DNA of 64,000 bases, from NCBI GenBank assembly GCA_963848825.1, contig CAWKFA010000002.1, positions 744,001-808,000 on the forward strand, given 5' to 3'. This DNA comes from CAVVSQ01 sp963848825 (lineage in GTDB: Bacteria > Planctomycetota > Planctomycetia > Gemmatales > Gemmataceae). Positions within the stretch are counted from its first letter, which is position 1; each line of letters begins with the position of its first letter. The position numbers and the translations under genes were made by a program. Below are positions 9,239-18,765 of the stretch, piece after piece. The notes beneath the pieces are model-generated. The model saw nothing but the letters and a program-made list of their open reading frames with translations, was not told where the DNA came from and searched no databases.

Positions 9239-10159
9239 ATGACGATCGACGAATTGCGCGCGAAGCATTACAACGCCACGGTCGTGTCCCTCAAGCACGT
9301 GCATGAGGAACTGATGATCATGCGCGTGCGGCCGGATTTTCGGGTGCCGGCCCACAAGCCGGGCCAATATTCGACGCTCGGCATGGGGCAATGGGAGCCA
9401 CGCCACCCGGGCTGCCAGGAAGAGATCGGCAAGGCGGGCGAGGAGGAAAAGCTGATTCGCCGCGCCTATTCGCTCAGTTCATCGATCCTGAGCCCTGAGG
9501 GAGATTTGCTCGACCTGCCGCGTATGGACTGGGTGGAGTTCTATATCGTCCTCGTACGCATGACCGATAAAAATCCGCCCGCGCTAACGCCCCGGTTATT
9601 CCTGCTCAAGGAAGGCGACCGCGTCTTTCTGGGCGAAAAGATCGCCGGACATTATACTCTCGACCCGGTTCAGCCCGGCGATGCGGTGGTGTTCCTGTCA
9701 ACAGGCACCGGCGAAGCGCCGCACAATTACATGCTGTGGGAGTTGTTGCGCCGCGGCCATCAGGGCCCGATCCTGGCCGCTTGCTGCGTGCGCTACCGCC
9801 GTGATCTGGGCTATCGCGACAAGCAAGATGATCTCATGCGCCGTTATCCCCACTATCGCTACCTCAGCTTGACCACGCGCGAGGCCGACACCGTCAGCCA
9901 CAAGGTTTATATTCAGGACCTCATCAGCAGCGGGCAACTGGAGGAACGGCTCGGCCAAACCCTCGACCCGGCCCGCACGCATGTCTACCTGTGCGGCAAC
10001 CCAAAGATGATTGGCGTGCCCACAAACGATCGCGCCACGGGCGAAACGCATTATCCGGAACCAACCGGCGTGGTCGAACTGCTGGAAAAGCGCGGTTTCC
10101 GCATGGACCAGGCCAGCGTAAAATTAAAGGGGAACATCCATTTCGAGGAATACTGGTAG
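9239..10159 (+). CDS. Ferredoxin/flavodoxin-NADP reductase
   Basis: The 306-residue protein belongs to the bacterial FNR (Fpr) group, which passes electrons between NADPH and ferredoxin or flavodoxin in the cytoplasm. RRAYSLSS (residues 74-81) is the FAD-binding RxYS motif. FLSTGTGEAP (152-161) is the NADP ribose/pyrophosphate site. YLCGNPKM and the aromatic-ended C-terminus EEYW fit the Fpr subclass, in which a terminal Trp stacks on the flavin. An insertion after the N-terminal strand (about 50-72, Gly/Glu-rich) makes it longer than E. coli Fpr. The gene lies 69 bp after pyrE. The sequence AGAGCGTTCG, shared with the long palindromes elsewhere, lies 20-29 bp before its ATG. Confidence 0.88.
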   Translation: MTIDELRAKHYNATVVSLKHVHEELMIMRVRPDFRVPAHKPGQYSTLGMGQWEPRHPGCQEEIGKAGEEEKLIRRAYSLSSSILSPEGDLLDLPRMDWVEFYIVLVRMTDKNPPALTPRLFLLKEGDRVFLGEKIAGHYTLDPVQPGDAVVFLSTGTGEAPHNYMLWELLRRGHQGPILAACCVRYRRDLGYRDKQDDLMRRYPHYRYLSLTTREADTVSHKVYIQDLISSGQLEERLGQTLDPARTHVYLCGNPKMIGVPTNDRATGETHYPEPTGVVELLEKRGFRMDQASVKLKGNIHFEEYW

Positions 10160-10175
10160 ACATCGAGGGTAGATC

Positions 10176-11035
10176 GTGGCTGAAGAAGATCATCGAAGGG
10201 TACAAGCTGCTCAATTGCATGATGACCGGGCAAAATAGCCAGGTCTGGGAAGTCGTGGAGGTCTCCAGCGGCCGCCACTTCGCCATGAAGCTTCTGCTCC
10301 CTGAAAAGGCCAACCAGGGGGACTTGCGCCGCCTGCTTTTTCACGAAGCGAATGTCGGCCAACAACTCGCCCATGGCAACGTCATCAAGATCACGCACGT
10401 TGGCACCACCAAGCAGCATCCGCTTTTCGTGATGGAGTTTTTCCCCTCCGGCGCCCTTAATCTGCGCATCACAGCGCAAACAATTCGACTTCATCAGAGA
10501 TCATGCCCACAGCATTCTCAAACAGGCCGCTACCGGCTTTGCCTACATGAATGCCAGCGGCTGGGTCCATCGCGACGTCAAGCCGAACAACATCCTGGTC
10601 AACAGCGCGGGCGAAGTACGCATCATCGACTTCGCCCTGGCCCAGCGCATCGAGAAGCCTTCTTTCTTTTCCAAATTATTTCGCCGCAAGCCTTCCGTGG
10701 CCGGCACCCGCAGCTACATGTCGCCCGAACAAATTCGCGGCGAACCGCTTGATGGCCGTGCGGACATTTACAGCTTCGGCGCCACGGCCTACGAGATCGT
10801 CACCTATCGGCCCCCGTTTCGCGCCGCGTCACAGCAAGAGCTTTTGGCGAAGCACATTATTGAGAAACCGGCGCACCCGCAGGTCTTCAACAAGGACGTC
10901 AGTGACGATTTTGGCAACCTGGTTTTGCGCATGCTGGCCAAGAAACCCGAGTTGCGACCGCAAACATTTCACGAAGTGCTCAAGGCGCTCAACGCCATCA
11001 AAATCTACAAAAACCCTACCGCCGAGAAAAAATAG
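10176..11035 (+). CDS. Serine/threonine protein kinase with DFA in place of DFG, two frameshifts
   Basis: The best start is GTG 10176, preceded by GAGGG at a good distance. One base seems to be missing just after it (near 10180), because the conserved frame (LKKIIEGYKLLN) is displaced. A second break near 10475 joins LFVMEFFPSGALNLRI to KQFDFIRDHAHSILKQA. Kinase landmarks are the ATP lysine in HFAMKLLLP, HRDVKPNN in the catalytic loop, IIDFALAQ where DFG is usual, SYMSPEQIRG in the activation segment, and ADIYSFGATAYE. The protein is about 287 residues, with only a catalytic domain and no membrane segment. It follows the reductase gene closely (stop at 10159) and precedes the CitG-like gene by 4 bp, so the three may be co-transcribed. 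Confidence 0.8.
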
Positions 11036-11039
11036 TTCC

Positions 11040-11918
11040 GTGGCCGACGCCTTCTTCATTGGCCAATGTGTCGAGCGGGCCTGCAAACTGGAAGTAACCG
11101 CCCGCAAGGCAGGTAACGTTCATCCGGAACGGGACTTCGCCGATCTGCACTTCACCGACTTTATCGCCAGCGCCACCGCCATTGCGCCGTGCTCGACCAG
11201 GCCGTGGGCCAATCGCTGGGGAGGACGGTGCTGGGCGCGATCAAAGCAACCCGACGCGTCGTGGCGTCGAATACCAACCTGGGCATCGTGCTGTTGCTAA
11301 CGCCCCTGGCAGCCGTTCCTCGGGCGAAATCCTTGCGGCACGGAATTGGCGCCATCCTCGCGAATTTGACTGTCGCCGATAGTTGCGATGTTTACGAGGC
11401 CATCCGTCTGGCAAAGCCGGGCGGACTGGGCAAAGTTGCGGCGGAAGATATTGCAGCGGCGCCAACGTTGCCGTTAAGACAGATCATGGAGCTGGCGGCA
11501 GATCGGGACCTGGTAGCGCACCAATTCGTCAACGATTTTCAGGAAGTACTGGAGTTCGGGGTGCCCCGTTTGCTCGAAGGGGCCAACCGTCTTGGCTCGT
11601 GGGAAAACGCCATCATTTATACACACTTAAGCTTCTTGGCAAAATATCCGGACAGCCTCATCGCGCAAATGTGGTGCTGGGGAGGCGCAGCAAGCCTGCC
11701 GCATGTCGCAAGAGGTGCTCGACCTGGGCTGGCCGGAAACACCAGCCGGCCAGTCGGCTTTCCTCGCCTTCGATGGCTGGCTCTCGGCACTGGGAAATAC
11801 GCGTAACCCAGGCACCAGTGCTGATTTAGTGACTGCGACCCTGTTCGCGACGTTACGCGAACAGCAACTTCCCATGCTGCACTTTCTTAGGGTGCGACCT
11901 GTTCCCAAAGGGGCTTAA
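11040..11918 (+). CDS. CitG/MdcB-like triphosphoribosyl-dephospho-CoA synthase family protein, two frameshifts
   Basis: GTG 11040 starts FFIGQCVERACKLEVTARK, the N-terminal helix of the CitG family, with GNVHPERDFADLHFTDFI following. The frame changes near 11188 (to VLDQAVGQSLGRTVLGAI) and near 11664 (to CGAGEAQQACRMSQEVLDL). NTNLGIVLLLTPLAAVP is the family's ATP-binding core. Known members transfer ribose triphosphate to dephospho-CoA to make the prosthetic group of citrate or malonate lyase. No lyase genes are present here. As I recall, related genes also occur in C1 pathways using tetrahydromethanopterin in methylotrophs and planctomycetes, so the real substrate is open. The stop codon overlaps that of convergent mqnD (TTAA at 11915-11918). 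Confidence 0.72.
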
Positions 11919-12757
11919 TCCTCAACAAAATCGACCGTCACCGCGTGTGGAATAACGCCCGCCTTGTGCGCCTCCGCAAGCAATTTCGCCACGGCGGCCC
12001 GGCCACGCGGGCCGTAGTCGAGCGTCCAGTCGTTGACATACATGCCAACGAATTTATCCGCGAGGCCGCGATCCATATCACGGGCATATTGCAGCGCGTA
12101 AGTTAAAGCATCCTGGCGATGTTCCAGCCCATAACGAATGCTTGCTTTGAGCAGGCGACTGATCGTGGTCATGGTTGCCTTGCCCAGGTCGCGGCGCACC
12201 ACATTGCCGCCCAGGGGCAGGGGCAAGCCCGTCTTTTCTTGCCACCACACGCCCAGATCGGTGATCAGTTGCAGTCCCTGGTTTTGAAACGTCAGTTGCC
12301 CCTCGTGGATGATCAGCCCCGCATCATACTGGCCCGCAGCCACGGCATCCAGAATGCGGTCGAATGGCAAAACTTCATACGTCAGTTCGCCTGGCAATAG
12401 CAAACGCAGCGCCAGGAAAGCCGTCGTCATGGTGCCGGGCACTGCAATACGTGCCTTTTTGAGTTCGGCGGGTGTAAAGGGCCGTCGCCCCACCAACATC
12501 GGGCCATAGCGATCTCCCATGCTACAACCACTTGGCAGCAACGCATATTTGTCGCCGAGAAAGGCGTACGCGTGAATGCTGACCGCCGTCACTTCCAGCT
12601 CCCCCTTGAGGGCCCGGCGGTTCAGCGTCTCGATGTCCTGCAGCTCATGTTGAAACTTCAGATTGCCGGTATCCAGCTTGTCATGTGCCAGTGCATAAAA
12701 CATGAACGCATCGTCTGGATCCGGACTATGCCCGACTTTGATAACTTGCATGGTCAT
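11915..12757 (-). CDS. mqnD: 1,4-dihydroxy-6-naphthoate synthase, futalosine menaquinone pathway
   Basis: MqnD cleaves cyclic dehypoxanthine futalosine to 1,4-dihydroxy-6-naphthoate. The 280-residue product resembles a periplasmic-binding-protein fold without a signal peptide. It opens with the characteristic GHSPDPDDAFMFYAL and shows VTAVSIHAYAFLGDKYALLPSG, PGTMTTAFLALRL, and the substrate-region DAGLIIHEGQLTF. Length and motifs match the family throughout. The start is at 12757, or at an internal Met two codons later. The gene stands apart from mqnA and mqnC, which are at 47.5-49.6 kb, so the pathway is split. mqnB and mqnE are not in the window. Confidence 0.93.
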   Translation of the reverse strand: MTMQVIKVGHSPDPDDAFMFYALAHDKLDTGNLKFQHELQDIETLNRRALKGELEVTAVSIHAYAFLGDKYALLPSGCSMGDRYGPMLVGRRPFTPAELKKARIAVPGTMTTAFLALRLLLPGELTYEVLPFDRILDAVAAGQYDAGLIIHEGQLTFQNQGLQLITDLGVWWQEKTGLPLPLGGNVVRRDLGKATMTTISRLLKASIRYGLEHRQDALTYALQYARDMDRGLADKFVGMYVNDWTLDYGPRGRAAVAKLLAEAHKAGVIPHAVTVDFVED

Positions 12758-13033
12758 GACGGCCCCTGGGTTGAACGAATTACGTCATCTTATTTCGTGA
12801 ACATGAAAAACCTACCCTTGCCCCGCGCGTGCCTGCGCCAGCAATCCAGGCGTGAATCTAACCGTCCGCGCTTATGCAACTTAACTGCCGTAGACGCGGC
12901 ATCCTGCCGCATTCTCGCAAGCCACGTCGTGTACCCGGGGACGTCGCCCGCCGGTAACCGCAATTGACGATTTCTTGGATGCCGGCTATATACGCAACCG
13001 GGCCAGGCAGTGGTCCATCGAGGTGGGAAAGCC

Positions 13034-13999
13034 ATGAGTTTTTATCTGCGTGAACCAGTCGGCATCGAGAAGAGGTCGCGGCCGCGCGTCGAGTGGGACG
13101 AATGCGCCTGCCTTCTCTGCGGTGGCTCCGACTGGGCCCCGCTTGTGGAAGCGCCGGATTACGGGCGCGGTGGTAGTGGATTGTGGTTCATGGTCGTGCA
13201 GTGTCACGAGTGCGGCCTCTGCTTTACCAATCCCCGACCCAGCGCCAGCACGATTCATGCTTTTTACCCGGAGGACTACGCCCCCCACCAATTCAAGGAC
13301 ACACGCATCAAGGGTCCAGATTGGTGGCACTCCCTGCCGTTCATCCCGGCGCGGCCTGAGAGAGCGCGCAAGGCGCTACCGCTTCATGGCCAGGGCCGCT
13401 TGCTCGATTTTGGCTGCGGCTCCGGTTCTTTTATCCTGCGCATGCGCAATCAAGGTTGGACCGTGACCGGGCTCGATATGTCTGAAGTCGTGGTCGACCG
13501 GCTGCGCGCCGATTTCGGCCTGCATGTTTTTTCCGGTTCCTTGCCTCATCCCGCCCTGGAGAAGGGGTCATTCGACGTCATCACCATGTGGCAAGCTCTT
13601 GAACATGTTCACCAGCCGCTGGCGACGCTGGACGCCGCCCATCAATTGCTGACACCGGGGGGCAAACTGATCGTTGCCGTGCCCAATATCGATAGCCTGG
13701 CGTTTCGTTGGTTTGGCTCGGCGTGGAGCGGCCTCGATTTGCCCCGCCATCTGGTTCACTTCACCCCGGAGACGCTGCGCCTCATGTTGCAGCGCGCTGG
13801 CTTCCGGGCCACGCGCGTGTCGATGGTTCGCCGCGGCGGCTGGCTTCGTTCCTCGGCCCGCCAGGCGATGCGCCATTTCCCTCATCAGCCGCGCTGGTTC
13901 CGTTGGCTGCAGAATCGGGCCTTTTCGAACCTGACGAGCTGGTATGCCTATTTAACGCGCCAGGCCGATTGCCTGCTCGTGACCGCGACACGTCGGTGA
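13034..13999 (+). CDS. Class I SAM-dependent methyltransferase with N-terminal zinc-binding region
   Basis: The start at ATG 13034 is chosen because GAGGTGGG lies just upstream. Cys26, Cys29, Cys57 and Cys60 form a rubredoxin-like zinc knuckle, followed by the LCFTNPRPS motif seen in sugar or natural-product methyltransferases of the Methyltransf_23 group. The SAM site is LLDFGCGSGSF (residues 123-133), with MWQALEHVHQPLATL as the post-motif helix and LTPGGKLIVAVPN. The C-terminal region (SGLDLPRHLVHFTPETL) is typical of this group. At 321 residues it is of normal length. The substrate is unknown; a cell-surface sugar or lipid is plausible by family. The gene is divergent from mqnD across 276 bp that contain no other recognisable gene. 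Confidence 0.82.
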   Translation: MSFYLREPVGIEKRSRPRVEWDECACLLCGGSDWAPLVEAPDYGRGGSGLWFMVVQCHECGLCFTNPRPSASTIHAFYPEDYAPHQFKDTRIKGPDWWHSLPFIPARPERARKALPLHGQGRLLDFGCGSGSFILRMRNQGWTVTGLDMSEVVVDRLRADFGLHVFSGSLPHPALEKGSFDVITMWQALEHVHQPLATLDAAHQLLTPGGKLIVAVPNIDSLAFRWFGSAWSGLDLPRHLVHFTPETLRLMLQRAGFRATRVSMVRRGGWLRSSARQAMRHFPHQPRWFRWLQNRAFSNLTSWYAYLTRQADCLLVTATRR

Positions 14000-14022
14000 A
14001 AGGCCATTCTTTTTGCGGCCGC

Positions 14023-15366
14023 TCATTCCTCCACGGGCGGGCCGGTCAAGCTTTTCGGATCAATTGTCGGCGCCTTGAGCTTGTAAAGCTGGCCCGTCTT
14101 CGGTTCCATCCTCTCAACGAGCTTGCGAAACTCGATGCGAGGCATGTCGGGGACCTGGCTATAGCCTCGAATGGCTTCGGCGAAATTGCTCACGTTCTTT
14201 TCCAGGCTTACAGCATTGGTGTGGGCCGGCGTGCCTTTGGTGTTGGTGACGAGTTCCTTGGCCGCCGCCTTGAATCGTTCGGATTGAATCCGCCATAGCA
14301 TCGTCGGAATCTTGACGTCCGGCCCATCGGTCTTGAAGGCGCCCATTTTTTTACGGCCAACGATGTTCGCGTAGTCTTTGCTATATTCCATCATGTAGTC
14401 GAAGAAGCAGAGGCCGACGGCATATACGGCAACGCTCGGATCATAATCCGTGTCCCCCTGGGGATCTTTAAGTTGGCACAGGCCAAGCGCTGCCTCCACG
14501 CGCTCGGCCAGGGTGGAGGGTGGGTCGAAGCCATCCTTGCCGCGAACCAAAACACGTAGAAGCTCGTACGCGACTGGCCCTTCGATCTCGCCTGACTTCT
14601 TGTTCGCCCAGATGGCCGGCACGCCGGCGTGCGCGAGACTTACCACCGCTTCGTGCCGCATATAACGGATTACATCCTGGTTGGCTGCGGTGTCCTTGCG
14701 GTTAATAAAGTCCGCCAGTGCTTGCACCCGTTCCTTGCCGCGCTTGAATTTGATGTCCTTGGGATCATCGCCCGCCGTCGTGGACACCAGGCTGGCGGGG
14801 AAGAATTCACGCAGCGCCTTGGCGGCATAGAGCTTGACCACGTCATGACGCGCTTTATCTTTGAGCAGCGCCACCAAAAAATCGCCGAAATCTTCCTGCT
14901 TGAGCTTGGCGACCGGCGGCAGCATCAGCGCGGCATTGAGGATGGGCGCCCGATTGTCCGGCTCAGCAAAATCCTTGCTCAGCACGCTCTTGAAGCTTTT
15001 AACAAACTCTTTGCCAAGCAGGTCGACGACCGCCCCGTTTTTGGCCCGGTCCTTGAGCAGCGGGTTGAGTAGTTCCTTCTCCAGCTCGTCATGGAGCTTT
15101 TCCATGTCTTTCGGGCTGGATTGCTGCCAGGAGACACGAAAAACATACCATTCCGCGGCCGCCTCGATGAATTTCTTGTCGTCCCCACCTTGCGGCGGGC
15201 GCAGGCCACTATAGAGCTCCTGCCGTTTCTGAAAAGTGAGCACATCGAACTTCTTTTTGGCGTCGGCGTAATTGCCCGATTGCTGGCCGAGCGCCGCCGC
15301 TGCCAAAATCATCAAGGCGCATAACGCGGACAATCCAAACAGCCGGGCGGCACTACGTTCAAACAT
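14023..15366 (-). CDS. Secreted hypothetical protein with HEAT-like helical repeats
   Basis: The 447-residue product starts with a signal peptide (ARLFGLSALCALMILAAAALGQ, cleavage likely after the ALG/Q region). The mature part is helical. It shows alternating segments such as APILNAALMLPPVAKL, VVKLYAAKALREFFPASL and YMRHEAVVSLAHAGVP that look like degenerate HEAT repeats, and ends with Pro-rich GPPVEE. I do not recognise a catalytic motif. The start at 15366 was chosen because it gives the signal peptide directly; the frame upstream runs into a palindromic repeat (15406-15481). It probably acts in the periplasm or paryphoplasm, perhaps as a scaffold. Confidence 0.65.
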   Translation of the reverse strand: MFERSAARLFGLSALCALMILAAAALGQQSGNYADAKKKFDVLTFQKRQELYSGLRPPQGGDDKKFIEAAAEWYVFRVSWQQSSPKDMEKLHDELEKELLNPLLKDRAKNGAVVDLLGKEFVKSFKSVLSKDFAEPDNRAPILNAALMLPPVAKLKQEDFGDFLVALLKDKARHDVVKLYAAKALREFFPASLVSTTAGDDPKDIKFKRGKERVQALADFINRKDTAANQDVIRYMRHEAVVSLAHAGVPAIWANKKSGEIEGPVAYELLRVLVRGKDGFDPPSTLAERVEAALGLCQLKDPQGDTDYDPSVAVYAVGLCFFDYMMEYSKDYANIVGRKKMGAFKTDGPDVKIPTMLWRIQSERFKAAAKELVTNTKGTPAHTNAVSLEKNVSNFAEAIRGYSQVPDMPRIEFRKLVERMEPKTGQLYKLKAPTIDPKSLTGPPVEE

Positions 15367-15405
15367 GACAACTCCGAAGTGATTAGAGGTCCTGTCCCGT
15401 TTTTT

Positions 15406-15481
15406 AGAGCGTTCGGAAAAAAAGGGGTCAGACCCCCTCCATACCCTCAAGGGGTCTGACCCCTTTTTTTCCGAACGCTCT
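15406..15481. repeat. Perfect inverted repeat, 31-bp arms, copy 1
   Basis: The left arm (15406-15436) begins AGAGCGTTCGG, then seven A, then GGGGTCAGACCCC. The right arm (15451-15481) is its exact reverse complement, with a 14-base loop. The inner GGGGTCAGACCCC is itself nearly palindromic. A second, near-identical element is at 48664-48764. The element lies between the 5' ends of divergent genes, so it is not acting as a terminator for either. It looks like a mobile non-autonomous palindrome of the REP/MITE type. Confidence 0.85.
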
Positions 15482-15612
15482 TGGGACCGTCGAGGTGGGC
15501 ACTCTCTATCGAAATTACCAGCGCCATGGTAAAGTTGCAAGGGAAGGGCGCTCACAAAGCGCCTGTCACGACCTTTTGGAAAAACGACTTCGCCGACGAC
15601 GAAAGGGCCCGT

Positions 15613-16797
15613 ATGTTTGATTTAATTGCCGTCCAGGCCGCCTTGCGTGAGCACCATCTCGATGGCTGGCTGCTCTACGATTTCCGCGGCCTCAATATCC
15701 TGGCCCGCCGCGTCCTCGGCTTTGGGCCCGACGCCATGCTCTCGCGGCGCTGGTTTTACTTCGTGCCCGTTCGGGGCGAGCCGCGCAAGCTGGTCCACCG
15801 TATCGAGTCCACTGCCTTGGATGCCTTTCCTGGTTCGCGCCAGGTTTATCTGAGCTGGCAGGAGCTGGAAACCGGCGTGGGCCACCTGTTCAGCGGCGCC
15901 CAACGCGTTGCCATGGAATATGTGCCGCGCAATGCCAATCCCTATGTCTCGCGGGTCGACGCGGGGACCATCGAGCTTGTGCGCTCGTTCGGCGTGGAGG
16001 TGGTTTCCTCGGGGGACCTCGTGCAACAATTCGAAGCCTGTTGGGACGATGCGCAATGGGCCATGCACCTGGAGGCAGCCCAGCATACCCGCTCGGCTTA
16101 CGATGTGGCCTTCGACTTTATCCGGGCCGGCACACGCCAGGGCGGCAGCGTCCGCGAGACGGAGGTTCAGCAGGTCATCATGGACCATTTCAAAAAGCAT
16201 GGCCTGGTGACCGATCATCCGCCGATCTGCGCCGTCGGCCCGCACTCGGGCGATCCGCATTATGCGCCGGGGCCCGGCAGCGATGCAAAGATCAAGGAGG
16301 GGGATTTCGTGCTCATCGACCTCTGGGCCAAGTGTGATCGGCCGCGCACGGTTTATAGCGATCTGACGCGCACCTGCTTCGTGGGACGTACCGTGCCCGC
16401 CAAGATCCACGACGTGTTCAACATCGTCGCGGCCGCGCGTGATGCGGCTATCACCCGTGTCCAGGACGCTTTCGCGGACAAGGAAAGCTTGCAGGGCTGG
16501 ATGGTGGACAAGGCGGCCCGCGATGTGATCGACCAGGCCGGCTACGGGCCCTTCTTTTGTCATCGCACCGGCCATAGCATCGGCCAGGAAACGCATGGCA
16601 ATGGCGCTAACATGGATGGGCTGGAGACCAACGAGGAACGCCGCGTTTTGCCGCGTACCTGTTTTTCCATCGAGCCGGGGATTTATCTCGAGGACTTCGG
16701 CGTTCGTAGTGAGGTGAATGTGTTTGTGGATGCCGCCAACGAAGTTCACGTAACCGGCGGCACGCCGCAGACCGAAGTCACGGCCCTGCTGGCCTGA
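15613..16797 (+). CDS. M24 family aminopeptidase / Xaa-Pro dipeptidase
   Basis: The start at ATG 15613 (MFDLIAVQAALREHH) is preferred to an upstream Met because residues before it lie in the divergent intergenic region and lack family character. The 394-residue protein has an N-terminal creatinase-like domain (about 1-160, DGWLLYDFRGLN) and the M24 catalytic domain. Ligands are Asp236 (VLIDLWAK), Asp250 (YSDLTRT), His321 (HRTGHSIG), Glu354 (SIEPGIY) and Glu367 (RSEVNV). It is cytoplasmic. It is divergent from the secreted hypothetical gene and abuts the convergent regulator gene (stops at 16795-16797 and 16798-16800, sharing a TGATCA palindrome). Confidence 0.88.
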   Translation: MFDLIAVQAALREHHLDGWLLYDFRGLNILARRVLGFGPDAMLSRRWFYFVPVRGEPRKLVHRIESTALDAFPGSRQVYLSWQELETGVGHLFSGAQRVAMEYVPRNANPYVSRVDAGTIELVRSFGVEVVSSGDLVQQFEACWDDAQWAMHLEAAQHTRSAYDVAFDFIRAGTRQGGSVRETEVQQVIMDHFKKHGLVTDHPPICAVGPHSGDPHYAPGPGSDAKIKEGDFVLIDLWAKCDRPRTVYSDLTRTCFVGRTVPAKIHDVFNIVAAARDAAITRVQDAFADKESLQGWMVDKAARDVIDQAGYGPFFCHRTGHSIGQETHGNGANMDGLETNEERRVLPRTCFSIEPGIYLEDFGVRSEVNVFVDAANEVHVTGGTPQTEVTALLA

Positions 16798-18172
16798 TCA
16801 AACGGGGGCGACCACCTTCATGAGCCCATATTTCTTCATCTTCTTATAGAGGGTCACACGGCTGATGCCGAGGGAATCCGCCGCCCGGGTGCGGCTATAG
16901 CCGTTGGTCATGAGCGCTCGCTGAATGACGTTGCGTTCGATGATGTCGCGTTGATGGTGGAGAGACTCGTGGGTATTGTCCTCGGCGGCTCCCAGGGGCA
17001 TGGCCGCTTCCTGGACGGCCGCGGGCAAATGTTCGAGCAGCAGCTCATGGCCATTGCTGACAAGTACTGCATGCTGGAGCACATTTTCGAGCTGGCGCAG
17101 GTTGCCCGGCCAGGAAAAGGCTTCAAGCGCCGCCATCGTTTCGGGATGGATGTCGAACAGCGTCTTGTTGAACTTGCGATTGAAGCGCATCGCCATGCCG
17201 CGGGCCAGGGGCGCGATGTCCTGAATGCGTTCGCGCAGCGGCGGCAAATGAAACGACATGACGTTGAGTCGAAAATAAAGGTCGGGCCGAAAGCGGCCGC
17301 GCTCGACCGCGTCCTCCAGATCGAGATTGCTGGCCACGACCAGCCGGCCATGGCAGGTCTGCGTCTCGATGCTGCCCACCGGCTCAAACTCCCCGGTCTC
17401 AATGACGCGCAACAGGGTCGCTTGCTGTTCCAGCCCCAGGGTATCGATTTCATCCAGCAATAGAGTGCCTTCGCCGACGGCGGCGAACTTGCCGATTTTG
17501 GGCCGATCCGCGCCGGTGAAGGCACCGCGGACATGACCAAAGAACTCACTTTCGACCAGGTTGGCGGACAGGGCGCCGCAGGGAACGGTCAAAAAGCGAT
17601 GCTGTTTGCGCGGCGAATATTCGTGAATGAGGCGCGACCAGATAGGTTTTGCCCGTGCCGGTCTCGCCGTTGAGCAACACGGTGACGTCGTGGTTGGCGG
17701 CCAGGGCGATACGTTCCACCAGGGGCAGCAATGAGGGCGTAAGTGCCAGAAGGCGGCGTGTGAGCAGCACTTCCAGCGATTCTTGCCGGGCCGTGGGAAA
17801 CTCTCCGGCGCGGGCCAGTTCCCTGGCCACCTGGGTGAGCAAAGCCGCGTCCTCCGGCCAATGCAGACGCCGGGAGACGTAGCCATCAAGGTGATCCAGA
17901 TGTTCGAAATTAGCGCCGGCATCGAGAAGGACCACGGTCGGCAGCAATTTTTGCAGACAAACGTCCTGCACCAGCCGTACGCGGGCGGCCACTTCGACTT
18001 CGTTGGCGGCGGAAAGGAGCAGCAGGCCGTTCGCCTGCGCATCCAGGTATTCATTGATGCGCGCAAAGGAGCAGGCGTAGATGGGCAGGCTCAGATGCTT
18101 TTCGAGGTGCGCCGTGACGGAGCGCACCAAATTCTGATCGTCAGCCACAAGGGCCACGCGACTGCCTGCCAT
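16798..18172 (-). CDS. Sigma54-type AAA+ transcription regulator with degenerate receiver, one frameshift
   Basis: ATG 18172 is preceded by GGAG at nine bases. Residues 1-120 resemble a receiver (VALVADDQN, VVLLDAGAN with Asp84) but are divergent. Walker A is GETGTGKT (169-176). The frame then changes near 17643, where one extra G turns TYLSRLIHEYS out of frame. After it come FFGHVRGAFTGADRP (the GAFTGA loop that contacts RpoN), LLLDEIDTL (Walker B), NLDLEDAVERGRFRPDLYFRL and a Fis-type HTH (YSRTRAADSLGISRVTLYKKMKK). GAFTGA predicts activation of sigma54 promoters. The target genes are not evident. A palindrome sits right upstream of the start. Confidence 0.82.
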
Positions 18173-18185
18173 ATTCCGGGACTCC

Positions 18186-18199
18186 ACAGTTTACACTGT
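18186..18199. promoter_or_regulatory. Possible operator palindrome ACAGT-N4-ACTGT
   Basis: ACAGT and ACTGT half-sites, separated by four bases, lie immediately upstream of the ribosome binding site of the AAA+ regulator gene. The position would suit autoregulation by its Fis-type domain, but nothing else supports this. Confidence 0.3.
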
Positions 18200-18354
18200 T
18201 AACTTTTCTAAACAACCATTGGTCAGGAATGGGTGCTTGTCAAGCGGGACCCGGGCAGCGGGGTAAGGCAGCCTGGAAGGGAAATTGCGTATTCCTTTAG
18301 ATTTGGCTGGCGTATGTGAAGAGTTTGACCAATTTTGCGACCGCAAACCCAGAG

Positions 18355-18750
18355 TCATGTCTCCAGGGCTTCGGTCTCCAGGGCTACCCAGTGGTTTTTT
18401 GGGGTTTTGCCCACGATAAATACTTTCAGTTGGGCCTGGCCGATCTTGAAGACTTGCACATGCGTAAGCTGGCCTTTGATGATGTCACGCAGATGCTGGA
18501 ATTTCTTGACGTTCGTTTTCTCGGCCTCGCCATGCCACTTCTGTTCCTGACAGAGCTCGCCGAAGAGGCGTTCGAACTTTTCTTCAGCCACCGGCACGTC
18601 GATTGGTTGACCGGTAAGCTGGGCGATGTTCGCCCGGGAGACGTCGCCATCGCCAGCGAGAGTGACCACCTTGAAAGGAGCGTCCTTCTCGCTCGGGAAA
18701 AGAAGGCCCTGGGTAGCCTGACGGAGCGCGGACACCACGGAGTCTGACAT
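18355..18750 (-). CDS. Nuclease A inhibitor-like protein (NuiA family)
   Basis: The 131-residue acidic cytoplasmic protein resembles Anabaena NuiA over its whole length as I remember that sequence. Shared features are an N-terminal helix ending GLLFPSEKDAPF, then a central VKKFQHLRDIIKGQL helix, VQVFKIGQAQLKVFIVGKTP strands, and a C-terminus ending in ET. In the known NucA-NuiA complex a glutamate in the LLFMSE segment and the very last residue, a threonine, reach the nuclease active site. Glu21 and terminal Thr131 occupy these places here. The gene lies 15 bp downstream of a NucA-type nuclease gene on the same strand, which strongly supports a role as its inhibitor, protecting the cell from its own enzyme before export. 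Confidence 0.82.
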   Translation of the reverse strand: MSDSVVSALRQATQGLLFPSEKDAPFKVVTLAGDGDVSRANIAQLTGQPIDVPVAEEKFERLFGELCQEQKWHGEAEKTNVKKFQHLRDIIKGQLTHVQVFKIGQAQLKVFIVGKTPKNHWVALETEALET

Positions 18751-18765
18751 TGCCGAACCTTCCTT

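Noticed and set aside
15406..15481. Intrinsic terminator
   Set aside because: It lies between the 5' ends of divergent genes, and both flanking T/A runs are inside the stem; a dispersed second copy fits a mobile element better.
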